Source: Hydromonas duriensis (GTDB lineage Bacteria > Pseudomonadota > Gammaproteobacteria > Burkholderiales > Burkholderiaceae). Taken from it: a DNA stretch of 64,000 nt. How positions within the stretch are numbered: position 1 is the stretch's first letter; each line of letters starts with the position of its first letter. Positions 57,832 to 64,000 of this stretch are shown here, piece by piece. The stretch lies in NCBI RefSeq assembly GCF_004363775.1, contig NZ_SNZE01000001.1:168860-232859 (forward strand), read 5' to 3'. Below the pieces are notes generated by a model. It ran no database searches, had not been told where the DNA came from, and saw nothing but the letters and a program-made list of their open reading frames with translations. The position numbers were made by a program, and so were the translations under genes.

Positions 57832-58752
57832 TTATCCTTGTTGAAGCAAGTTAAAGACATGTTGAACGCCGCTTTGCCAACTTGGCAAGCTCAAGTTGAA
57901 CGTACTCTCTAAAAGATGACAATCCAAACGCGAATTGTTCGGGCGTTGGGCGGGCGTGGGGTATTCAGCCGATGGGATGCCGCCAATTTGAGAGGCTTTC
58001 ACTTTAAGTTCCAGCCCTTGTTGTTCGGCCAGTTCGGCGACAAACTGCGCATAGCCGTGCCAGCTCGTTGCGCCTGAAGCCGTCAAATGATAAGTGCCGT
58101 AAGCAATATCGTCCGCTGAGTGGATGCCTCGTAAGTAGTGGGCGATAAGTTGAGTGGTGACATCCGCGATGAGTAATGCACTGGTGGGTGCGCCGATTTG
58201 GTCGTTGACGATATTGAGGCTGTCGCGTGTTTGCAACAGTCGCAACATGGTTTTAAGGAAATTCGCACCCAATGCGCCGTATACCCAGCTGGTGCGTAAA
58301 ATAAAATGACGTTGCGCGTGTGCACGCACGGCCTTTTCGCCCGCTAACTTGCTTTGTCCGTATACAGATTTTGGATTGGCTGCATCGTTTTCGGTATAAG
58401 GCTCATTCTTTGTACCATCAAACACATAATCGGTTGAATAATGCACCAATAAAGCGTCATGAGCAGCCGCCCATTTGGCCATGATTTCAACGGCCGTGGC
58501 GTTGATGGCATAAGCGTTTTCAATATCGGTTTCTGCCTTATCGACTGCCGTGTGCGCGGCGGGATTGACAATGATGTGAGGCGCATATTCATCGAGTTTA
58601 CACGTAATGGCTTGCGGGTCGGTCAAATCCATTTGTTCGCGGTCAATGGCGATGATGTCGCCGAGTATGGATAACGAGCGCATCAATTCAAAGCCAACTT
58701 GGCCTTGTGTGCCTGTGATGAGGATGCGAGGTTTTTTTAAGTTATGCGCCAT
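57832..58752 (-). CDS. rfbD: dTDP-4-dehydrorhamnose reductase
   Basis: 306 residues. The Rossmann loop [14 protein letters not shown], the short-chain dehydrogenase motif [12 protein letters not shown] with catalytic Tyr and Lys, and [10 protein letters not shown] identify RfbD. It performs the last step to dTDP-L-rhamnose. ATG 58752 overlaps the end of rfbB by 11 bases; the frame also has a GTG at 58773, which is less likely. A weak binding site suggests coupling to rfbB translation. Confidence 0.94.
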   Translation of the reverse strand: MAHNLKKPRILITGTQGQVGFELMRSLSILGDIIAIDREQMDLTDPQAITCKLDEYAPHIIVNPAAHTAVDKAETDIENAYAINATAVEIMAKWAAAHDALLVHYSTDYVFDGTKNEPYTENDAANPKSVYGQSKLAGEKAVRAHAQRHFILRTSWVYGALGANFLKTMLRLLQTRDSLNIVNDQIGAPTSALLIADVTTQLIAHYLRGIHSADDIAYGTYHLTASGATSWHGYAQFVAELAEQQGLELKVKASQIGGIPSAEYPTPAQRPNNSRLDCHLLESTFNLSLPSWQSGVQHVFNLLQQG

Positions 58753-59800
58753 AATGCTTTGCCGTCCATTCACGGTATTGGCCGCTGGTCACATGATGTG
58801 TCCAGTCTTGATTGTCCAAATACCATTGCACGGTTTTTCGGATGCCCGTTTCAAAAGTTTCGGCGGGTTTCCAGCCCAAATGATGTTCTAATTTTCGAGC
58901 GTCTATCGCATAACGGCGATCGTGCCCTGGGCGATCCGTGACATACGTGATTTGCTCGGCGTAGCCTTTACCATCGGCTCGGGGGCGCAGCTCGTCGAGT
59001 AGTGTGCAAATGGTGTGTACAACATCCAGATTGGTCTTTTCGTTCCAGCCGCCCACATTATACGTTTCGCCCAACTGACCCGCCTCAAGCACGCGGCGAA
59101 TGGCACTGCAATGGTCTTTGACAAACAGCCAGTCTCGAACTTGTTGTCCATCGCCATAAATAGGCAATGGCTTACCCGCCAAAGCATTCAGAATCACCAG
59201 TGGAATTAATTTTTCAGGGAAATGATACGGCCCGTAGTTGTTACTGCAATTGGTTGTCAGTACAGGCAGGCCATAGGTGTGATGCCACGCGCGCACCAGA
59301 TGGTCAGACGCTGCTTTGCTGGCAGAGTATGGACTATTGGGTTCGTAGCGGTTGCTTTCACAAAAAGGGGCGTCGTGTGCATCGAGTGTGCCGTAGACTT
59401 CATCGGTGGAAATATGTAAAAAACGAAAAGCGGTTTTATCCACCTCGGGCAAATCGTTCCAGTACGCTCGTGTTGATTCAAGCAGATTGAATGTGCCGAC
59501 GACATTGGTTTGTATGAAGTCACTTGGGCCATGAATTGAGCGGTCTACGTGCGATTCTGCGGCAAAGTTGATGATGGCGCGAGGACGGTGTGTTGACAAT
59601 AGGCGTGCCATCAACTCACGGTCACCGATGTCGCCGTGGATAAAAATGTGTTTGGGATTGTCTTTGAGAGAGGAAAGTGTGTCTAAATTACCCGCGTAGG
59701 TCAATTTATCCAAATTAACCACAGCCTCATTGCCGTTGGCTAACCAGTCCAATACAAAATTGCTACCGATAAAGCCTGCGCCCCCCGTCACTAAAATCAT
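58742..59800 (-). CDS. rfbB: dTDP-glucose 4,6-dehydratase
   Basis: 352 residues. NAD-binding [24 protein letters not shown] and [15 protein letters not shown] with catalytic Tyr and Lys are clear. It makes dTDP-4-keto-6-deoxyglucose. It is the first gene of the rhamnose/galU operon; AAAGGA is six bases before the ATG. It diverges from radA with about 210 bp between, which must hold both promoters. Confidence 0.97.
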   Translation of the reverse strand: MILVTGGAGFIGSNFVLDWLANGNEAVVNLDKLTYAGNLDTLSSLKDNPKHIFIHGDIGDRELMARLLSTHRPRAIINFAAESHVDRSIHGPSDFIQTNVVGTFNLLESTRAYWNDLPEVDKTAFRFLHISTDEVYGTLDAHDAPFCESNRYEPNSPYSASKAASDHLVRAWHHTYGLPVLTTNCSNNYGPYHFPEKLIPLVILNALAGKPLPIYGDGQQVRDWLFVKDHCSAIRRVLEAGQLGETYNVGGWNEKTNLDVVHTICTLLDELRPRADGKGYAEQITYVTDRPGHDRRYAIDARKLEHHLGWKPAETFETGIRKTVQWYLDNQDWTHHVTSGQYREWTAKHYGA

Positions 59801-60011
59801 GATGTTCCTTTGTTTTTGCCGTTTACGTGGGCTTCATTCTACCAGCTCAAGTTGTACTTGTTGTTGAAACAAATGTGTTTTTTATATCAATTTATATGAA
59901 CTTATATAAACCGTTAAGCTCTATTGATAAAGCTTTTGAATCAGCTAAAAGCGCCCATCGTCTTTCACGTAAAATAACGCTTTGAATCGAATCATTGTTG
60001 ATAAAAAGAAT

Positions 60012-61379
60012 ATGGCTACTAAATCTAAGATCCAATATGTTTGCAACGAGTGTGGCGGCGTGTCCGCCAAATGGTCGGGGCAGTGCCCGCATTGCCATAC
60101 ATGGAATTCTCTTGTTGAAACCACCGAACAAAAAAGCAGCCAAAACCGCTTTGCTTCGCTCGCTCCGAGCGCACCTGTACAGTCGTTGGCGCAAATAGAC
60201 GCGGCCGATGTGCCGCGCTTTTCCAGTGAAGTGTCGGAGTTTGATCGCGTTCTCGGTGGTGGGCTGGTACCAGGCGCGGTGATTTTGATTGGCGGTGACC
60301 CTGGCATTGGCAAATCAACTTTGCTGTTGCAATCGCTCGCGGAATTATCAAAAAGCAGGCATGTGCTGTATGTGAGTGGAGAGGAATCAGGGGCGCAAAT
60401 CGCATTGCGGGCGCAGCGTTTGGGCGTGTCCAATGCTCAAATGCAGTTTCAAGCTGAAATTGGTTTAGAAGCCATTATGACAACCTTGCAGACATTAAAA
60501 CCAGATGTTGCAGTGGTTGACTCGATTCAAACCATCTATTCGGGTGAGTTGACCGCAGCGCCAGGCTCCGTGTCGCAGGTAAGGGAGTGTGCGGCACAAT
60601 TGACGCGTGTTGCTAAGTCAACGGGAGTCACCTTAATCATGGTCGGTCATGTGACCAAAGAAGGCAGCCTCGCAGGGCCACGGGTGTTGGAGCACATTGT
60701 TGACACGGTCTTGTATTTCGAAGGCGACACTCAATCATCATTTCGCTTGATTCGTGCCTTTAAAAATCGTTTTGGTGCGGTCAATGAATTGGGCGTGTTT
60801 GCCATGACCGAAAAAGGTTTAAAAGGCGTGACCAATCCGTCAGCAATTTTCTTGTCGCAGCACAATGCTGGCGTTGCGGGTTCGTGTGTCATGGTGACGC
60901 AAGAAGGTACACGTCCTTTATTGGTTGAAATTCAAGCCTTAGTCGATGCCTCTCATGCGCCCGCACCGCGTCGCTTGTCGGTTGGTTTGGAACAGAATCG
61001 CTTGGCCATGTTGCTTGCCGTGTTGCATCGGCATGCGGGCGTGGCGTGTTTTGACCAAGATGTCTTCATCAATGCAGTGGGCGGTGTGAAAATTACCGAG
61101 CCAGCAGCGGACTTGGCGGTTTTGTTATCAATTGTCTCGTCGTTGCGCAATAAACCTTTACCTGCGGGCTTGGTTGTCTTTGGTGAGATTGGTTTGGCGG
61201 GTGAAGTTCGGCCTGCGCCGCGCGGGCAAGAGCGATTGAAAGAAGCGGCTAAACTTGGATTTACTCACGCCCTTATTCCTAAAGCCAATGCGCCAAAACA
61301 AAAAATCGACGGCTTGAAAGTGATTGCTGTTGAGCGAATTGATGAGGCTTTAAATAAGTTACGAGATATGGAGACTTAA
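60012..61379 (+). CDS. radA: DNA repair protein RadA
   Basis: 455 residues. It has an N-terminal C4 zinc finger (CNECGG and CPHCHTW), the RecA-like ATPase with Walker A GGDPGIGKST, the KNRFG motif specific to RadA, and a C-terminal Lon-protease-like domain (GGVKITEPAADLAVLLSIVSS). It moves DNA branches in homologous recombination. The start is ATG 60012 rather than 59982, because the shorter form begins the zinc finger region normally and has an AAAGA-type site. Confidence 0.96.
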   Translation: MATKSKIQYVCNECGGVSAKWSGQCPHCHTWNSLVETTEQKSSQNRFASLAPSAPVQSLAQIDAADVPRFSSEVSEFDRVLGGGLVPGAVILIGGDPGIGKSTLLLQSLAELSKSRHVLYVSGEESGAQIALRAQRLGVSNAQMQFQAEIGLEAIMTTLQTLKPDVAVVDSIQTIYSGELTAAPGSVSQVRECAAQLTRVAKSTGVTLIMVGHVTKEGSLAGPRVLEHIVDTVLYFEGDTQSSFRLIRAFKNRFGAVNELGVFAMTEKGLKGVTNPSAIFLSQHNAGVAGSCVMVTQEGTRPLLVEIQALVDASHAPAPRRLSVGLEQNRLAMLLAVLHRHAGVACFDQDVFINAVGGVKITEPAADLAVLLSIVSSLRNKPLPAGLVVFGEIGLAGEVRPAPRGQERLKEAAKLGFTHALIPKANAPKQKIDGLKVIAVERIDEALNKLRDMET

Positions 61380-61390
61380 TCTCACAGGAT

Positions 61391-61419
61391 AAAAAAAACC
61401 CAGTGCATTGCACTGGGTA
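61391..61419 (-). terminator. Rho-independent terminator of dadA
   Basis: ACCCAGTGCA and TGCACTGGGT form a 10 bp stem with a single-base centre (61399-61419). On the minus strand eight T follow. On the plus strand the tail is not T-rich, so it serves dadA; radA has at best the weaker hairpin at 61423-61444. Confidence 0.85.
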
Positions 61420-61531
61420 AATTCTCTTTTATTCCTAAAAGAGAAGAGGGTTCGTGTCGATTGTCTTGCTGTCGTAAACGCTTAAAACTATCTAAGTAAA
61501 TTTACGTTTCTGTGCATTAATGTCGTTGTTT

Positions 61532-62791
61532 TTAGTTGTCGCTATTGTAACGCGACAATGAAAGGTCTGTGTATTCAATTTGGGCTTCTTTTTGACTAAT
61601 AAGGTCGGCGATGAGTTGACCTGAGCCACACGCCATTGTCCAGCCTAACGTGCCATGCCCTGCGTTTAACCACAGGTTTTGAATCGGCGTTTGCCCGACA
61701 ATGGGCGTGGAATCTGGTGTCACAGGGCGCAGTCCTGTCCAAAAGCTGGCTTTTGCAGTGTCGCCTGCATCTGGGTATAAATCATTGACCACCATCTCTA
61801 GGGTTTCGCGGCGCGACGCGAGTAAGTCTTTGTTGTAACCGCGCAACTCGGCCATGCCGCCAACGCGGATGCGGTCATCAAACCGCGTGATTGCAACTTT
61901 ATAGGTTTCGTCCAACACAGTAGAGACGGGTGCTCGCTCAGTGTTTTTAATGGGTACTGTAATTGAAAAACCTTTAATTGGGTAAATGGGAATCTCTAAA
62001 CGACCCTTGAGCAGCTGTGGCGTATAAACACCAAGTGTGCATAACACAATATCTGCCGAATGTATCTCTGAGCCGCAACGCACGCCAGTCGCAACATTTT
62101 GATGAATGATGATTTCATCGATATTGGTGTTGTATAAAAAAGTCACGCCCTTGTCCGCGCACATTTGCGCCAAATGTGTGGTGAATATTTGACAGTCGCC
62201 TGTTTCATCATTAGGCAAACGCAAACCGCCCACCAAAGGCACGCGGCTATTTGCCAATGCAGGTTCGGCGTGAATTAATTCTTCTGCGTTGAGTAATTCG
62301 TAAGGTACGCCCAACTCCTTGAGCACCTTGATGTCTTTGTCGGCGGCCTCAAGTTGAGACAAAGAGCGAAATACTTGAGTTGTTCCTTTTTGGCGCGCCT
62401 CATAAGCAATACCCGTATCTGCTCGCAACTTAATTAAGCATTCGCGTGAATATTCCGCCAGTCGAACCATGCGTAGTTTGTTGCGTTGGTAGCGAGTTTG
62501 GTCGCAATTTTTAAGCATCGCCAGCATCCACTTGATTTGTGCAAAAGACCAATCGGGGCGGATGGTTAGCGGCGAATTTTTTGCAAACATCCATTTTAAT
62601 GCTTTGGTTGGCACACCAGGAGCCGCCCAAGGCGAGGCATAGCCGGGTGAAATTTGACCCGCATTGGCATAGCTGGTGTCTAAAGCGGCCGCCTCATGCC
62701 GTTCAATGACTGTTACATCATGACCTGCTTGAGCCAGATAATATGCGCTGGTAACGCCAATGACGCCGCTACCTAAAATGACGATTTTCAT
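61532..62791 (-). CDS. dadA: D-amino acid dehydrogenase small subunit
   Basis: 419 residues, a FAD-dependent oxidoreductase of the DadA type. FAD loop [40 protein letters not shown], and the C-terminal [17 protein letters not shown] and [20 protein letters not shown]. It oxidises D-amino acids, chiefly D-alanine, to keto acids and passes electrons to the respiratory chain. It diverges from an Lrp-type regulator, the classical dad arrangement, though dadX (alanine racemase) is not adjacent. Confidence 0.95.
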   Translation of the reverse strand: MKIVILGSGVIGVTSAYYLAQAGHDVTVIERHEAAALDTSYANAGQISPGYASPWAAPGVPTKALKWMFAKNSPLTIRPDWSFAQIKWMLAMLKNCDQTRYQRNKLRMVRLAEYSRECLIKLRADTGIAYEARQKGTTQVFRSLSQLEAADKDIKVLKELGVPYELLNAEELIHAEPALANSRVPLVGGLRLPNDETGDCQIFTTHLAQMCADKGVTFLYNTNIDEIIIHQNVATGVRCGSEIHSADIVLCTLGVYTPQLLKGRLEIPIYPIKGFSITVPIKNTERAPVSTVLDETYKVAITRFDDRIRVGGMAELRGYNKDLLASRRETLEMVVNDLYPDAGDTAKASFWTGLRPVTPDSTPIVGQTPIQNLWLNAGHGTLGWTMACGSGQLIADLISQKEAQIEYTDLSLSRYNSDN

Positions 62792-62837
62792 AAAATGCTC
62801 ACTTAAACGAAATAATAAAAGAGGGGTCTATTGAGTG

Positions 62838-62927
62838 CAGTACGGTTTAATGGATATTTGTTGGGATTAAAACGTTTCTGTCGAGTGTGTTAGGTTATCT
62901 CTATGTGATAGATTTTGAACCGTACTG
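62838..62927. promoter_or_regulatory. Widely spaced inverted repeat in the dadA-lrp intergenic region
   Basis: CAGTACGGTT (62838-62847) and its exact complement AACCGTACTG (62918-62927) lie 80 bp apart centre to centre between the divergent genes. A candidate paired binding site for the neighbouring Lrp-type regulator. Confidence 0.45.
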
Positions 62928-63054
62928 TTCAATTGGCATAAGTAATGTTTACATGAAATGAAACAGTCTATGCGATAATTTTTGCTATCATATTCAAAAA
63001 TTGCTAGAATTACTTACTGAAATTTTATTTTAATTTGAAAATGATTGGGGTTTT

Positions 63055-63567
63055 ATGCGGGTCGAAAAAAAAACCAGTAAAACTTTAGACAAAATTGACC
63101 GACGTATCCTAGGTATTTTGCAAGAAGATGGCCGAATTGTAATGACAGACTTGGCCGAAAAGGTTGGGTTGTCTCTCACGCCGTGTATTGAGCGCGTGCG
63201 TCGCATGGAGCGTGAAGGCATCATCATGGGCTATCATGCACGATTAAACCCAAAGGAGTTGGGCGCGAGTTTGTTGGTGTTTGTTGAAATTAGCTTGAAA
63301 GACATGGCCAACGGTAAGTTTGAAGAGTTTCGTCGCGCCGTACTCGAAGTCGAACAGGTGCAAGAGTGTCATTTGGTTTCTGGCGACTTCGATTACCTTG
63401 TTAAAGCCCGTATTCGAGAAATGAGCGAATACCGCCAGTTGTTGGATGTGCTGTTGCGTTTGCCTGGCGTGGTGAACTCAAAAAGCTATGTGGTTATGGA
63501 AGAAATCAAGGAAACTTTAGCCTTATCACTTAATCATACGGCAGGCTCTTCAATGATGCAGCCGTAA
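63055..63567 (+). CDS. Lrp/AsnC family transcriptional regulator
   Basis: 170 residues. The N-terminal helix-turn-helix (LDKIDRRILGILQEDGRIVMTDLAEKVGLSLTPCIERVRRME) is followed by the RAM ligand domain (LLVFVEISLKD, VQECHLVSGDFDYLVKARI). The sequence resembles Lrp itself, DadR or BkdR. The divergent position next to dadA strongly suggests it controls dadA in response to alanine or another amino acid. GC content upstream is low. No strong ribosome binding site precedes the ATG. Confidence 0.93.
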   Translation: MRVEKKTSKTLDKIDRRILGILQEDGRIVMTDLAEKVGLSLTPCIERVRRMEREGIIMGYHARLNPKELGASLLVFVEISLKDMANGKFEEFRRAVLEVEQVQECHLVSGDFDYLVKARIREMSEYRQLLDVLLRLPGVVNSKSYVVMEEIKETLALSLNHTAGSSMMQP

Positions 63568-63627
63568 TGTAATTTATTTACCCAAGAAAAGCTGAATGGC
63601 GTATTGAATAGTTGATAGCAAGAAATA

Positions 63628-63657
63628 TTGCCAATAATCTAATTTTTCCAGTATAAT
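63628..63657 (+). promoter_or_regulatory. Sigma-70 promoter of rpsP
   Basis: TTGCCA (63628-63633), an 18 bp spacer and a perfect TATAAT (63652-63657), about 97 bp before the rpsP start. Confidence 0.7.
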
Positions 63658-63753
63658 GCTGAGTTTACAAGTTTTGTGGTGCGCGAATGGGTATGGCGCG
63701 TACTGTTGAGAAAACAATATTTAACTAATTCGTTAAAAATTAAAGGATTTATC

Positions 63754-64000
63754 ATGGTAGTGATTCGTATGGCTCGCGGCGGTTCTAAAAAGCGTCCTTT
63801 TTACAACATCGTGGCAGCTGACTCACGCAACCGTCGTGATGGTCGTTACATCGAACGCGTGGGTTTTTACAATCCATTGGCTGCTGAAGGTGTTGAAGGC
63901 TTGCGTATTGCCGCAGACCGTTTGACTTATTGGCAAAGTGTTGGCGCACAATTGTCGCCAGCAGTTGCGCGTTTGGTTAAAGAAGCCAAGCCAGTAGCTT
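63754..64000 (+). CDS. rpsP: 30S ribosomal protein S16, 3' end beyond the window
   Basis: The first 82 codons are present and the frame runs off the right edge. The start [20 protein letters not shown] and [14 protein letters not shown] are diagnostic for S16. AAAGGA lies six bases before the ATG. The rest of the rpsP-rimM-trmD-rplS operon probably follows outside the window. Confidence 0.97.
   Translation, partial: MVVIRMARGGSKKRPFYNIVAADSRNRRDGRYIERVGFYNPLAAEGVEGLRIAADRLTYWQSVGAQLSPAVARLVKEAKPVA

Overview
The window is one gene-dense stretch of a bacterial chromosome. The gene families and their neighbourhoods point to a betaproteobacterium of the order Burkholderiales with a fairly low GC content. 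Indicators are the cbb3 oxidase cluster with ccoG and ccoH, a PlsC with an HQSAWE active site, tRNA-Leu next to tig, the surE-pcm-nlpD-rlmD order, MutL with an intact endonuclease motif, and the BolA/YciB/MsrB neighbourhood. I cannot name a genus. I see no insertion sequence, prophage, CRISPR array or rRNA operon.

Layout, left to right. 1-5.9 kb: a nucleoside uptake and salvage operon (ABC ATPase cut by the window edge, two permeases, a ribokinase-like kinase, a nucleoside hydrolase, a 2-oxoglutarate/Fe(II) oxygenase). 6-11 kb: an OlsB-type N-acyltransferase, then tig and tRNA-Leu on the minus strand, then msrB, yciB, bolA and a lipoprotein parvulin. 11-17 kb: recX and recA (minus), parC (plus), a MATE exporter (minus). 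17-24.6 kb: rsuA, proC and yggS (minus), diverging from pilT, a glutathione peroxidase, kup and ribD. 24.7-30.4 kb: ccoNOQP-ccoG-ccoH for microaerobic respiration. 30.5-35.1 kb: gdhA, then mutL, a YidD-like segment and rpiA, with the last two in one uninterrupted reading frame. 35.3-41 kb: acetyl-CoA synthetase, a TetR regulator, glyA, an O-antigen ligase-like protein. 41.4-46.7 kb: an SMR exporter, plsC, a YgjP-like metallopeptidase, an AT-rich orphan with a PD-(D/E)XK-like motif, a TRIC-type channel, an Smr-domain protein. 46.8-55.4 kb: trxB, a spermidine-synthase-like protein, surE-pcm-nlpD-rlmD, pgk and fba. 55.5-59.8 kb: galU and the dTDP-rhamnose genes rfbCADB. 60-64 kb: radA, dadA diverging from an Lrp-type regulator, and the start of rpsP.

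How it fits together: the salvage operon would take up nucleosides, release ribose and phosphorylate it; RpiA, encoded 27 kb away, would pass ribose 5-phosphate to the pentose phosphate pathway. pgk and fba serve lower and middle glycolysis or gluconeogenesis, and Acs brings in acetate. The rfb/galU block with the O-antigen ligase-like protein makes and transfers surface polysaccharide. Most convergent gene pairs share compact bidirectional rho-independent terminators.

The most unusual items are (1) the uninterrupted YidD-like/RpiA frame directly after mutL, (2) the AT-rich 512-residue orphan with a nuclease-like motif at 43.8-45.3 kb, (3) the absence of rpoS from its usual slot after nlpD, (4) structured or repeat-rich intergenic regions (trxB/48.1 kb, dadA/lrp, glyA leader), and (5) a 2OG-Fe(II) oxygenase inside a nucleoside salvage operon. 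I did not find a clear multi-gene system that is obviously undescribed.
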